Part shown: piece by piece, positions 42,409 to 51,603 of the stretch
Layout: every line of letters begins with the position of its first letter
Numbering within the stretch: position 1 is the stretch's first letter
Assembly: GCF_017753665.1 (NCBI RefSeq)
Contig: NZ_CP072524.1
Coordinates: 930,001-994,000 of the forward strand
Length of the DNA stretch: 64,000 nucleotides
From: Neisseria sicca
Lineage (GTDB): Bacteria > Pseudomonadota > Gammaproteobacteria > Burkholderiales > Neisseriaceae
Reading direction: 5' to 3'
Notes under the pieces: generated by a model
What the model was told of the DNA's origin: nothing
What the model saw: only the letters and a program-made list of their open reading frames with translations
Databases searched by the model: none
Translations under genes and position numbers: made by a program

Positions 42409-44196
42409 TTATTTTTTCTTTTGAGCCGGCAGGTCGGTACAAGTACCCAGCGCCACTTCGGCAGCCATACCGATGGATTCGCCCAAAGTCGGGTGCGGGT
42501 GGATGGTTTTACCGATGTCTGCCGCGTCACAGCCCATTTCGATTGCCAAGCAAATTTCGCCGATCATATCGCCGCCGTTCGGGCCGACGATACCGCCGCC
42601 GATAATACGGCCGGTTTCAGCATCAAAAATCAGCTTGGTAAAGCCTGAATCGCAACCGTTGGCAATCGCACGGCCAGAAGCGGCCCACGGGAAGTTGGCT
42701 TTGGTGATTTTGCGGCCGGATGCTTTGGCAGACAATTCGGTTTCGCCAACCCATGCCACTTCGGGAGCGGTGTAAGCCACGCCCGGAATCACGCGTGCGT
42801 CGAAGTAAGCTTTGTGTCCGGCGCAGTTTTCAGCAGCAACGTGGCCTTCATGAACAGCTTTGTGTGCCAGCATAGGCTGACCGACGATGTCGCCGATGGC
42901 GTAGATGTGCGGCACATTGGTACGCATTTGTTTGTCGACTTCGATGAATCCGCGGTCGGTTACGGCAACTCCTGCTTTTTCAGCGCTGATGAGTTTGCCG
43001 TTAGGCGCACGACCGGCAGCAACCAATACGGCATCGTAGCGTTGCGGCTCTTTCGGCGCGTTCGCTCCTTCGAAGGTAACGTAAACGCCGTCTTCTTTCG
43101 GTTCGACTGCAACGGTTTTGGTGTTGATCATGATATTGTCAAAACGGTATTCGTTTTGTTTTTGCCATACTTTCACCAAATCGCGGTCGGCACCTTGCAT
43201 CAAACCGTCCATCATTTCAACGACGTCAAGGCGTGAACCTAAAGTGCTGTAAACCGTACCCATTTCGAGGCCGATGATACCGCCACCGATAATCAGCAGC
43301 TTGCCCGGTACTTCTTTCAGAGCCAAAGCACCGCTGGAATCGATGATGCGCGGATCTTCAGGGATAAACGGCAGCTTGGTTACGCGGCTGCCCGCTGCAA
43401 TGATACAGTTTTTGAACGCAACGATTTTTTTCTCGCCAGTAGGCGTAGCTTGCTCGTACACGTCGCCGGTAGTCAGCGACACTTCCAAGTGATGCGGATC
43501 CAAGAATTGACCGTCGCCTTGGATAACGTCCACTTTACGGCCTTTTGCCATACCTGCCAAACCGGTAGTCAGGCGGGAAACCACGCCGTCTTTATAGCCG
43601 CGCAGCATTTCGATGTCGAGTTCAGGCTCGGGGTATTTGATGCCGTTGGCAGCCAAGTGGCGCACTTCGTCGATAACGGCAGCGTTGTGCAACAAGGCTT
43701 TAGAAGGGATACAGCCGACGTTCAAGCAAACGCCACCCAAGGTTTTGTAACGCTCGACGATGGCAACTTTCAGACCTTCGTCAGCAGCTGCAAATGCAGC
43801 GGAGTAACCGCCAGGACCGCCACCCAATACGACCACGTCGTACTCTGCATCGGCAGAACCGCCAAATTGCGCGGCTTGCGGAGCAGGAGCGGCAGCTTTA
43901 GGGGCTTCTTGCGCAGGGGCGGCAGCAGGTGCTTCAGCTTTAGGAGCGGCAGCCGCGCCTTCGGCTTCAACGACTACAATCAAGCCGCCTTCGGAGATTT
44001 TGTCGCCGACTTTGACTTTGACTTCTTTGACGACGCCCGCAACTTCGGCAGGCACGTCCATCGTCGCTTTGTCGGTTTCCAAGGTAATCAGGGTATCGTC
44101 AACGGCGATGGTGTCGCCTACGTTCACTTCAACCGCGATAATATCTACATTTTCGTGTCCGCCAATGTCGGGCACTTTCAATTCAACTAAGCTCAT
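42409..44196 (-). CDS. lpdA: Dihydrolipoamide dehydrogenase with N-terminal lipoyl domain (E3, P64k-like)
   Basis: The E3 component that reoxidises dihydrolipoamide with NAD+. 595 residues: a lipoyl domain at 1-77 with the modified Lys in ETDKATMD (about 43), an Ala/Pro linker, then the flavoprotein with GGGPGGYSAA and the redox disulfide GGVCLNVGCIPSK. The C-terminal HPHPTLGE has the catalytic His. A lipoyl domain fused to E3 is known in Neisseria as the P64k protein. Last gene of aceE-aceF-lpdA. Confidence 0.96.
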   Translation of the reverse strand: MSLVELKVPDIGGHENVDIIAVEVNVGDTIAVDDTLITLETDKATMDVPAEVAGVVKEVKVKVGDKISEGGLIVVVEAEGAAAAPKAEAPAAAPAQEAPKAAAPAPQAAQFGGSADAEYDVVVLGGGPGGYSAAFAAADEGLKVAIVERYKTLGGVCLNVGCIPSKALLHNAAVIDEVRHLAANGIKYPEPELDIEMLRGYKDGVVSRLTTGLAGMAKGRKVDVIQGDGQFLDPHHLEVSLTTGDVYEQATPTGEKKIVAFKNCIIAAGSRVTKLPFIPEDPRIIDSSGALALKEVPGKLLIIGGGIIGLEMGTVYSTLGSRLDVVEMMDGLMQGADRDLVKVWQKQNEYRFDNIMINTKTVAVEPKEDGVYVTFEGANAPKEPQRYDAVLVAAGRAPNGKLISAEKAGVAVTDRGFIEVDKQMRTNVPHIYAIGDIVGQPMLAHKAVHEGHVAAENCAGHKAYFDARVIPGVAYTAPEVAWVGETELSAKASGRKITKANFPWAASGRAIANGCDSGFTKLIFDAETGRIIGGGIVGPNGGDMIGEICLAIEMGCDAADIGKTIHPHPTLGESIGMAAEVALGTCTDLPAQKKK

Positions 44197-44228
44197 GTCT
44201 AATCTTTCTGAATGATATTCGGACTTCT

Positions 44229-44274
44229 GTTTTCAGACGACCTGTCGGATTATTTACCGAAGGTCGTCTGAAAT
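44229..44274 (-). terminator. Inverted DUS pair between aceF and lpdA
   Basis: TTTTCAGACGACCT then AGGTCGTCTGAAA, about 19 bases apart, in an 87-base intergenic gap. It could cause partial termination and set the ratio of E2 to E3. Confidence 0.5.
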
Positions 44275-44283
44275 ACGCTCGGA

Positions 44284-45903
44284 TTACAGGGTAATGCGGC
44301 GGAAGTCTTTCAACAGGTTCGCCAGGAATACGGTGAAGCGCATACCGGCGGCGCCGTCGATGACGCGGTGGTCGAAGGACAGGCTCAACGGACACATCAG
44401 GCGTGGAGCGAACTCTTTGCCGTTCCAAACCGGTTTGATTTGGGATTTGCACACGCCCAAAATAGCGACTTCAGGTGCATTCACAATCGGAGTGAAGCCT
44501 GTACCACCGATGCCGCCCAAGCTGGAAATGGTAAAGCATGCGCCTTGCATTTCTTGCGGTTTGAGCTTGCCTTCGCGGGCTTTTTTAGACAATTCGGTCA
44601 GCTCTTGGCTGATTTCTTTCAGACCTTTTTGATCTACATCTTTGATGACGGGAACAACCAAGCCGTTCGGCGTATCGGCTGCGAAACCGATGTTGAAGTA
44701 GTTTTTCAGAACCAGATTGTCGCCGTCCAAAGAAGCGTTGAATTCAGGGAAGGCTTTCAGCGCGGAAACGGAGGCTTTGATGATGAATGCCAACGGAGAC
44801 AGTTTCACGCCTTCGCGTTCCCATTCTTTGTTCAACTGTTTGCGGAATTCTTCCAATTCGGTCATGTCCGCTTCTTCGTGAACGGTAACGTGCGGGATGA
44901 CTACCCAGTTGCGGGAAAGGTTTTGACCGGAAATTTTCTTAATGCGGGACAATTCTTTAACTTCGACATTGCCGAATTTAGAGAAGTCCACTTTAGGCCA
45001 CGGCAGCAAGTCTAGACCGCCACCCAAAGATGCGCCGGCAGCAGCAGGTTTCGCCGCACCGCCTTGCATTACAGATTTTACAAAGGCTTTAATGTCGTCG
45101 CCCATGATACGGCCTTTCAAGCCGGTACCTTTGACTTGACCCAGATCTACACCCAATTCGCGCGCCAGTTTGCGTGCGGAAGGACCCGCGTGTGCTTTGG
45201 CGAAAGCGGCTTCGTCGATTTTGGCAGCGGCAGGTGCAGGTGCGGCAACAGGAGCCGGAGCGGCGGCAGGCGCAGCAGCCGGAGCAGGTGCAGCTGCCGG
45301 TGCTGCGGCTTGAGCAGGCGCGGGAGCGGGAGCGGCGGCAGAACCGGCGGTTTCCACTTCGATAATGGCAGTACCTTCGGATACTTTGTCGCCGACTTTC
45401 AGGAATACGGCTTTAACGACACCGGCGGCAGTACAAGGTACGTCCATAGTCGCTTTGTCGGTTTCCAAAGTAATCAGCGTGTCGTCTTCGGCAACGGTGT
45501 CGCCAACTTTGACTTCAACGGCGATTACATCTACACCAGTATGACCGCCAATGTCGGGAACGGCTACTTTAACGGTTGCACCGCCTGCGGGAGCGGCAGC
45601 GGGTACAGCGGCAGGCGCAGGTTGTGCTTCAGCCGCAGGAGCCGGAGCGGCTTCAGCAGCGGCAGCACCGGTTTCAACGGTCAGAATCACACCGCCTTCG
45701 GAGATTTTGTCGCCAACTTTGACTTTCACTTCTTTCACAACGCCTGCTGCATCGGCAGGTACGTCCATAGTGGCTTTGTCGGTTTCCAGAGTAATCAGGG
45801 TGTCGTCAACGGCGATGGTGTCGCCCGCTTTGACTTCTACTGCGATGATATCGACGTTTTCATGACCGCCGATATCGGGTACTTTGATTTCTACGATACT
45901 CAT
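44284..45903 (-). CDS. aceF: Dihydrolipoyllysine acetyltransferase (pyruvate dehydrogenase E2)
   Basis: The core of the pyruvate dehydrogenase complex, 539 residues. Two lipoyl domains (about 1-75 and 107-185), each with ETDKATMDVP, are joined by Ala/Pro-rich linkers; a peripheral subunit-binding domain (AGPSARKLARELGVDL, about 240-275) and a catalytic domain with FDHRVIDGAAG near the C-terminus follow. The first lipoyl domain is almost identical to that of lpdA, suggesting gene conversion or recent duplication. Confidence 0.96.
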   Translation of the reverse strand: MSIVEIKVPDIGGHENVDIIAVEVKAGDTIAVDDTLITLETDKATMDVPADAAGVVKEVKVKVGDKISEGGVILTVETGAAAAEAAPAPAAEAQPAPAAVPAAAPAGGATVKVAVPDIGGHTGVDVIAVEVKVGDTVAEDDTLITLETDKATMDVPCTAAGVVKAVFLKVGDKVSEGTAIIEVETAGSAAAPAPAPAQAAAPAAAPAPAAAPAAAPAPVAAPAPAAAKIDEAAFAKAHAGPSARKLARELGVDLGQVKGTGLKGRIMGDDIKAFVKSVMQGGAAKPAAAGASLGGGLDLLPWPKVDFSKFGNVEVKELSRIKKISGQNLSRNWVVIPHVTVHEEADMTELEEFRKQLNKEWEREGVKLSPLAFIIKASVSALKAFPEFNASLDGDNLVLKNYFNIGFAADTPNGLVVPVIKDVDQKGLKEISQELTELSKKAREGKLKPQEMQGACFTISSLGGIGGTGFTPIVNAPEVAILGVCKSQIKPVWNGKEFAPRLMCPLSLSFDHRVIDGAAGMRFTVFLANLLKDFRRITL

Positions 45904-46143
45904 TTGAGTTCCTTTGATGATTTCGGTTTGAGGTCGTCTGAAAAACAGTTTCAGACGACATCACTTATGTTTTCCGGCACGGATAACCATTTCCAAGACA
46001 GCTTTTCTGCGCTTCGAACCTTTTGCACGACTTACGCCCGCAGCCCGGTAATTCAAGGTTTATCCGTTATACAAACCGTCAACGTATTCTTGATTCAGAC
46101 AACCCCGCAAGCAAATTGACTTTGAGGTCGTCTGAAAACAGGA
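45904..46143. other. aceE-aceF intergenic region
   Basis: 240 bases with a tight DUS hairpin at 45931-45960 and a DUS at 46124-46138 loosely paired with a degenerate TTCAGACAACC at 46093-46103. No gene is seen. It may carry an aceF promoter. Confidence 0.5.
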
Positions 46144-48807
46144 TTAGCGTTTCCAGCTTGGCGCCACGTCGGCATTGATGCCGTATTTTTCGATGGCTTG
46201 TTGAACGGTTTCTTTGCTGACTTTGCCTTGTTCTGCCAATGCGCTCAATGCTGCCACGGCAACGTTGTAGCGGTCCACTTCGAAGAAGCGGCGCAGGTTG
46301 GCACGGCTGTCGGAACGGCCGAAACCATCGGTACCCAAGACATGGTAGTCGTTCGGGATGTAAGCGCGGATACGGTCGGCATAGCTGCGGATATAGTCGG
46401 TAGCGGCGATAACCGGACCGTCATGACCTTGCAGTTGTGAGGTAACGAAAGGTACTTTTTCAGCTTCCAACGGATGCAGGCGGTTGAAACGTTCTACTTC
46501 GATGGCATCGCGGTGCAGCAAGTTGAAGGACGGGCAAGACCAAATGTCTGCTTCTACGCCGAAGTCGGCTTTCAGCAATTCGGCACCGGCAATCACTTCT
46601 TGCAGGATGGTACCGGAACCCATCAATTGAACTTTCTTGTCGCCTTTACCGCCGGCTTTCAGCAAGTACATACCTTTCAGGATGTCTTGTTCCACGCCTT
46701 CGGGCATATCCGGGTGAGTGTAGTTCTCGTTCATCAAGGTGATGTAGTAGAACACGTCTTCATGGTTGACGTACATACGGCGCAGGCCATCATGTACGAT
46801 AACGGCTACTTCGTATTGGAAGGTCGGATCGTATGTTACACAGTTCGGGATCAAATCGGCTTGAATATGGCTGTGGCCGTCTTCGTGTTGCAGGCCTTCG
46901 CCGTTCAAGGTCGTACGACCGGCAGTACCGCCCAACAGGAAGCCGCGCGCGTGCATATCGCCAGCAGCCCATGCCAAGTCGCCGACACGTTGGAAACCGA
47001 ACATAGAGTAGTAAATGTAGAACGGAATCATCGCGAAGTCGCTGTTGGCATAGCTGGTCGCTGCAGCAATCCAGTCAGCCATCGCACCAGGCTCGTTAAT
47101 ACCTTCTTGCAGGATTTGACCGTCAACAGACTCTTTATAGAACATCAGTTGGTCTTTGTCTTGCGGGGTGTATTGTTGGCCTTTCGGGTTCCAAATACCG
47201 TATTGGCGGAACATGCCTTCCATACCGAAGGTACGGCTTTCGTCAGGAACGATAGGTACGACGCGTTTGCCGATTTTTTTGTCTTTCAGCAAAGTAGACA
47301 GAATGCGGACGAAAGCCATGGTGGTTGAGAATTCACGGTCGCCGCTGGATTTCAGTTGAGTCTCAAATACTGACAATTCAGGCACTTCCAGAACTTCTTG
47401 GGTAGGCTTGCGTTGAGGCAGGTAGCCGCCCAAAGCTTCGCGGCGTGCGTGCAGGTATTTGTACTCTTCACTGTCAGGAGCGAAAGTCAGGTAAGGCAGA
47501 TCGCCACTGTCGATTTGCTCGTCGGTAACAGGAATGTCAAAGCGGTCGCGAAATTGTTTCAGAGACGCTTTGTCCATTTTTTTGGCTTGGTGGGCAACGT
47601 TTTGACCTTCACCGGATGCACCCATACCATAACCTTTAATGGTTTTCGCCAAAATTACGGTAGGTTTTCCGTCTGCATGGTTAGCTGCACGGTCATAAGC
47701 GTTGTACACTTTTTGAGGGTCGTGACCGCCGCGGTTTAATGCCCAAATTTCGTCATCGGTCATATCGGCGACCAATGCTTTCAATTCAGGGGTATTGAAG
47801 AAATGTTCGCGCACGTACGCGCCGTCTTTGGATTTGTAAGTTTGGTAGTCACCGTCCAAACATTCTTCCATGCGTTTGCGCAGGATACCGTCTTTGTCTT
47901 TTGCCAAGAGGCGGTCCCAACGGCGACCCCAAATGACTTTGACAACATTCCAGCCTGCGCCGGCAAAGTTACCTTCCAATTCTTGGATGATTTTGCCGTT
48001 ACCGCGGACAGGACCGTCCAAACGTTGCAGGTTACAGTTGATGACGAAAATCAGGTTGTCCAAACCTTCACGTGCTGCCAATGCGATGGCGCCTTGTGAT
48101 TCGGGTTCGTCCATTTCGCCGTCGCCGCAGAAACACCATACTTTACGGCCTTTGGTTTTTGCCAGACCGCGGGATTCCAAGTATTTCAGGAAACGGGCTT
48201 GGTAAATCGCCATAATCGGACCCAAGCCCATAGATACGGTCGGGAATTGCCAGAAATCAGGCTGCAAGTGCGGGTGCGGGTAAGAAGGCAGACCATGTCC
48301 GTCTACTTCCTGACGGAAATTGTTCAGTTGGTCTTCAGTCAGACGGCCTTCAACGAAAGCGCGGGCATAGATACCTGGAGAAACGTGGCCTTGGAAGAAT
48401 ACCAAATCACCTTCTTCGCCTTCGCCTTTAGCTTTCCAGAAGTGGTTGAAACCCACTTCGTACATGGTTGCGGCAGATTGGAAAGATGCGATATGACCAC
48501 CCAGCTCCAAATCTTTTTTACCGGCGCGCAATACGATGGCGGCGGCGTTCCAGCGCACGAATGCACGGATGCGGTGTTCGATGTTTTGATCGCCCGGAAT
48601 GCCTTTTTCGTCTTCAACCGAAACGGTATTCAAATACGGGGTGGTTGTGCCGTGAGGCATACGGACGCCTTTGTCGCGGCTGTATTTAACCAGATGTTCC
48701 AACAGGTATTGTGCGCGTTCGCTGCCTTCGTATTCTAGAACTGAGCTTAACGCGTCCAACCACTCTTGGGTTTCAATCGGGTCAACATCGTGTAATTGGG
48801 TGGACAT
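46144..48807 (-). CDS. aceE: Pyruvate dehydrogenase E1 component
   Basis: The thiamine-diphosphate enzyme that decarboxylates pyruvate and acetylates E2. 887 residues, the homodimeric type found in Gram-negative bacteria. The thiamine-binding motif GDGEMDEPESQGAI...NLIFVINCNLQ is at about 230-262. The N-terminus MSTQLHDVDPIETQEWLDAL is typical of the family. First gene of aceE-aceF-lpdA, with a long AT-rich leader. Confidence 0.97.
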   Translation of the reverse strand: MSTQLHDVDPIETQEWLDALSSVLEYEGSERAQYLLEHLVKYSRDKGVRMPHGTTTPYLNTVSVEDEKGIPGDQNIEHRIRAFVRWNAAAIVLRAGKKDLELGGHIASFQSAATMYEVGFNHFWKAKGEGEEGDLVFFQGHVSPGIYARAFVEGRLTEDQLNNFRQEVDGHGLPSYPHPHLQPDFWQFPTVSMGLGPIMAIYQARFLKYLESRGLAKTKGRKVWCFCGDGEMDEPESQGAIALAAREGLDNLIFVINCNLQRLDGPVRGNGKIIQELEGNFAGAGWNVVKVIWGRRWDRLLAKDKDGILRKRMEECLDGDYQTYKSKDGAYVREHFFNTPELKALVADMTDDEIWALNRGGHDPQKVYNAYDRAANHADGKPTVILAKTIKGYGMGASGEGQNVAHQAKKMDKASLKQFRDRFDIPVTDEQIDSGDLPYLTFAPDSEEYKYLHARREALGGYLPQRKPTQEVLEVPELSVFETQLKSSGDREFSTTMAFVRILSTLLKDKKIGKRVVPIVPDESRTFGMEGMFRQYGIWNPKGQQYTPQDKDQLMFYKESVDGQILQEGINEPGAMADWIAAATSYANSDFAMIPFYIYYSMFGFQRVGDLAWAAGDMHARGFLLGGTAGRTTLNGEGLQHEDGHSHIQADLIPNCVTYDPTFQYEVAVIVHDGLRRMYVNHEDVFYYITLMNENYTHPDMPEGVEQDILKGMYLLKAGGKGDKKVQLMGSGTILQEVIAGAELLKADFGVEADIWSCPSFNLLHRDAIEVERFNRLHPLEAEKVPFVTSQLQGHDGPVIAATDYIRSYADRIRAYIPNDYHVLGTDGFGRSDSRANLRRFFEVDRYNVAVAALSALAEQGKVSKETVQQAIEKYGINADVAPSWKR

Positions 48808-49189
48808 AGTATCTATCCTTATGTTGAGTGTTATTCAATGACGGAGGGTTATACCCCTAATGTTTTCGTTTGCGAAAATTGATGTACAAAAACGAAAAAT
48901 TTCTAAAATCAAATCAAATAAAATTAGATAATCTAAATTTTTTCAATCAGTTAAAAACTGGATTAAAAACAAAAGACGCACTGGTGAATTTATTTGAATC
49001 TGCTTCGCTTCGAATCGTATCAGCAAACGGTATAACTAGCAAATTTCAATTTAATATATTCAAAAACAATCAAACTTTCCCCATTTAATTTTCTTTTTTA
49101 ACACAAAAACGAAAATTAAATGAACAAAACCGAAATAACCTTTTAACCGTTTTTGAAATAGCTTTGCTGCTATATTTCAGACGACCTTT
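48808..49189 (-). promoter_or_regulatory. AT-rich upstream region of aceE
   Basis: A 382-base stretch without a credible gene, far richer in A/T than its surroundings. It includes a palindrome TTTTCG-TTTG-CGAAAA at 48863-48878, and AAAACGAAAA-type words at about 48889 and 49104, which may be operators for aceE. A 72-codon frame on the plus strand (48870-49088) has no ribosome site and odd composition and is not counted as a gene. A single DUS lies at 49175-49187. Confidence 0.45.
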
Positions 49190-49807
49190 TTACCGCTCCT
49201 CCGAATGCCGGCGTTTGATAAGGATGCGGACAGCGCCGTCATTACCCTCGCGAGGTTCGATATAGGCAAGAACATCCGGATGCTGCATCAGCCAACGGCG
49301 CGTCATATTTTTTAAAACAGGTTTATAACCTGCCGAACCTAAGCCGCTACCGTGGACAATTTCGGCACAAACGCCGCGCTTTTGGACAAACACGATAAAT
49401 TCATTTAATACCTGTTGTGCTTCTTCTTGCGTATAGCCGTGCAAATCAACATCAGCAACGACGGGATAATGGCCGTTACGCAAGCGTTGCAGGTCGTTTT
49501 TACCTTGCCCGTTCTTACTGAACGAAGCAGGCGGCTCATCCCAACCGCCGCTGCCGATATAAAAATAATCTTCTTCATCTAATGAAGATACTTCTTTCGG
49601 ACGCGGCTTTATCGGCGATTTATCGCGCGGAGCAGAATAATATTGCGAAGTTTGTTTCAACGGGGTTACCGTCCCGACCATGCTTGCAAAATCCGCATTT
49701 TCGGCTTCCTGCTTTTTAGCTGCCGCTTCTGCTGCAGCCTTTTCTTCCGCTTCTTTTTTCGCCTGTTTTCCTAAGGCCTGAAGGGTAGATTGGAAATCTG
49801 TTTTCAT
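49190..49807 (-). CDS. Smr-domain protein (predicted endonuclease)
   Basis: 205 residues. The N-terminus is a charged, Ala/Lys/Glu-rich coil (about 10-45). The C-terminal Smr domain has VDLHGYT (about 117-123), EIVHGSGLGS and the closing GAVRILIKRR. Proteins with a lone C-terminal Smr domain and DxHG/HGxG motifs are predicted nicking endonucleases acting on DNA or RNA. The stop lies next to a DUS. Confidence 0.88.
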   Translation of the reverse strand: MKTDFQSTLQALGKQAKKEAEEKAAAEAAAKKQEAENADFASMVGTVTPLKQTSQYYSAPRDKSPIKPRPKEVSSLDEEDYFYIGSGGWDEPPASFSKNGQGKNDLQRLRNGHYPVVADVDLHGYTQEEAQQVLNEFIVFVQKRGVCAEIVHGSGLGSAGYKPVLKNMTRRWLMQHPDVLAYIEPREGNDGAVRILIKRRHSEER

Positions 49808-49832
49808 AAATGGATACCTGAAACGCTAAATG

Positions 49833-49873
49833 ATTTTCAGACGACCTCTTTTACAAACAAGGTCGTCTGAAAA
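49833..49873 (-). terminator. Inverted DUS pair between the GNAT and Smr genes
   Basis: TTTTCAGACGACC then GGTCGTCTGAAAA around a 15-base loop. Confidence 0.65.
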
Positions 49874-49901
49874 TGGGAAAATAATTTACGGTTCTATCTA
49901 A

Positions 49902-50384
49902 CTAAAGATATTTCCGCATTAATTCGCATTCGACTTTGACTTCCCGATTCAACTGCAATACCGCAGAACCCAAAGACTCATAACGGTTGATGCGGTAAAA
50001 AGGAACAGAATTGAGCGAAGCATAAAGTTTTAAAAAACTCAATCCGGCATGGTGCGCCAACTCTTCGGCACGCCTCAGCAAAGCCGTACCCAAACCTTGA
50101 TTGTGGAAAATCGGATGCACATAAAGCGCGTCTAATTGCGCTTCCTTAAAATCGACTTGAAAAAATCCACGGATGGCCCCTTTGTATTCCACCACCCACA
50201 AAGCCTTATCCGGATCGTCGATGGTATGGCGGTAGCTTTCAGTATCCAATAGCGCCTCCCATGCCTGAAGCACGTTTTCGTCGTAGCTTCGAATGCAGGC
50301 AAATTGGGCGGCATGAAGATGGGCATTATGGATGGCTTGGCAATCTTGTACTGTGGCGGGACGGAGTATGGTCAACAGGCTCAT
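49902..50384 (-). CDS. GNAT-family N-acetyltransferase
   Basis: 160 residues. The acetyl-CoA-binding core reads LDALYVHPIFHNQGLGTALLRRAEELAHHAGLSFLKLYASLNSVPFYRINRYESLG, with the Q/RxxGxG/A motif as QGLGTA. Substrate unknown. Minus strand, 78 bases downstream of purK with a DUS hairpin in between. Confidence 0.88.
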   Translation of the reverse strand: MSLLTILRPATVQDCQAIHNAHLHAAQFACIRSYDENVLQAWEALLDTESYRHTIDDPDKALWVVEYKGAIRGFFQVDFKEAQLDALYVHPIFHNQGLGTALLRRAEELAHHAGLSFLKLYASLNSVPFYRINRYESLGSAVLQLNREVKVECELMRKYL

Positions 50385-50404
50385 GATTCGGTACGTTATA
50401 TCTA

Positions 50405-50443
50405 GCTTTCAGACGACCTTGATTGATTCTGAGGTCGTCTGAA
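50405..50443 (-). terminator. DUS hairpin terminator of purK
   Basis: CTTTCAGACGACCTTGAT and TGAGGTCGTCTGAAC form an imperfect hairpin between purK and the acetyltransferase gene. Confidence 0.65.
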
Positions 50444-50462
50444 CATTCTAAAAATTAGCAAA

Positions 50463-51599
50463 TTATAAACTTTGATGCAGTTTAGCCGCCACTTCAAAAG
50501 CAGTATCGGCATCGGCAGACAAAACGGTGAAATGCCCCATTTTGCGCCCTTTCCGCGCGGCTTTTTTGCCGTATAGGTGCAGGTGTGCATTCGGATGGCT
50601 TTGCAACGGCAGCCAATTCGGTTCGCCGCCGTCTTCTTGCCAGACGTCGCCCAAAATATTCGCCATGCAGCATGAAGAAAGCAGCTTTGTATCGGCGGGC
50701 GGCAGATTGCACATGATGCGTACCTGCTGCTGGAACTGGTCTGCGGCGCAGGCATCCAGCGTATGGTGGCCGGAATTGTGCGGGCGCGGGGCGATTTCGT
50801 TGACGACCAATTCATGCGTGTCGCCGACGACGAATATTTCCACCGCCAACACGCCGACATAATCCAATTCGTCCGCCAAGCGTTGCGCCATCTGCCGCGC
50901 CTGTTGTTGCACGTCGGCACTCAGCCGCGCAGGAACGATGGAATAAGCAAGGATGCCGTTTTCGTGGATGTTTTCGGCAGGGTCGAAGGTTTGCACGTTT
51001 TCATCGTTCAGACGGCATACGATAACGGAAATTTCGCCGCGTAAATCCACCATTTTTTCCAAAACACAATCCACGCCGCCGTGTTCGGCAAACGCGGCTT
51101 TGAGTTCGTCCACCGTTTTGACGCGGATTTGACCTTTGCCATCGTAGCCCAAAGTAGCCGTTTTCAGGATGCCGGGCAGGAATTGTGCGCTTTCTTCGCT
51201 GATGTCGTCTGAACGGCAAATCGCTTGATACGGCGCGGTTTGCAGCCCCGCTTTGCGTATCCACGCTTTTTCCTGAATACGGTTTTGCGCGATGGCAACG
51301 CAGTCGCCGCTGGGGGAAACGTTGGTATGTTTTGCCAGAAAGCGCATCGCGTCGGCATTGACGTTTTCAAATTCAGTGGTCACCGCCGCGCATTTTGCCA
51401 ACTCGTCCAAAGCGGCTTGATCGTCAAACGGCGCGCACAAATGGCGGTCGGCAAATTCTGCCGCCGGCGCGTTCGGATCTGGGTCGAGAACGGTTACTTT
51501 GTAGCCCATGGTTTTGGCGGCAACGGTAAACATTCTGCCTAATTGACCGCCGCCGAGAATGCCGAGCATGGCGGGCGGGAGGATGGTGGATTTGTTCAT
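50463..51599 (-). CDS. purK: N5-carboxyaminoimidazole ribonucleotide synthase
   Basis: ATP-grasp enzyme of purine synthesis that carboxylates aminoimidazole ribonucleotide. 378 residues; LGILGGGQLGRMF at about 12-24, the ATP-grasp core EKMVDLRGEISVIVCR, and NEIAPRPHNSGHHTLDAC, which is the family signature, are all visible. purE is not in the window. The start is 4 bases after the stop of the AT-rich gene at 51604. Confidence 0.96.
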   Translation of the reverse strand: MNKSTILPPAMLGILGGGQLGRMFTVAAKTMGYKVTVLDPDPNAPAAEFADRHLCAPFDDQAALDELAKCAAVTTEFENVNADAMRFLAKHTNVSPSGDCVAIAQNRIQEKAWIRKAGLQTAPYQAICRSDDISEESAQFLPGILKTATLGYDGKGQIRVKTVDELKAAFAEHGGVDCVLEKMVDLRGEISVIVCRLNDENVQTFDPAENIHENGILAYSIVPARLSADVQQQARQMAQRLADELDYVGVLAVEIFVVGDTHELVVNEIAPRPHNSGHHTLDACAADQFQQQVRIMCNLPPADTKLLSSCCMANILGDVWQEDGGEPNWLPLQSHPNAHLHLYGKKAARKGRKMGHFTVLSADADTAFEVAAKLHQSL

Positions 51600-51603
51600 A
51601 ACT

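Noticed and set aside
48870..49088. 72-codon open frame on the plus strand in the AT-rich region upstream of aceE
   Set aside because: It has no ribosome-binding site, low-complexity composition and no recognisable motif; an open frame of this size is expected by chance in such AT-rich DNA.
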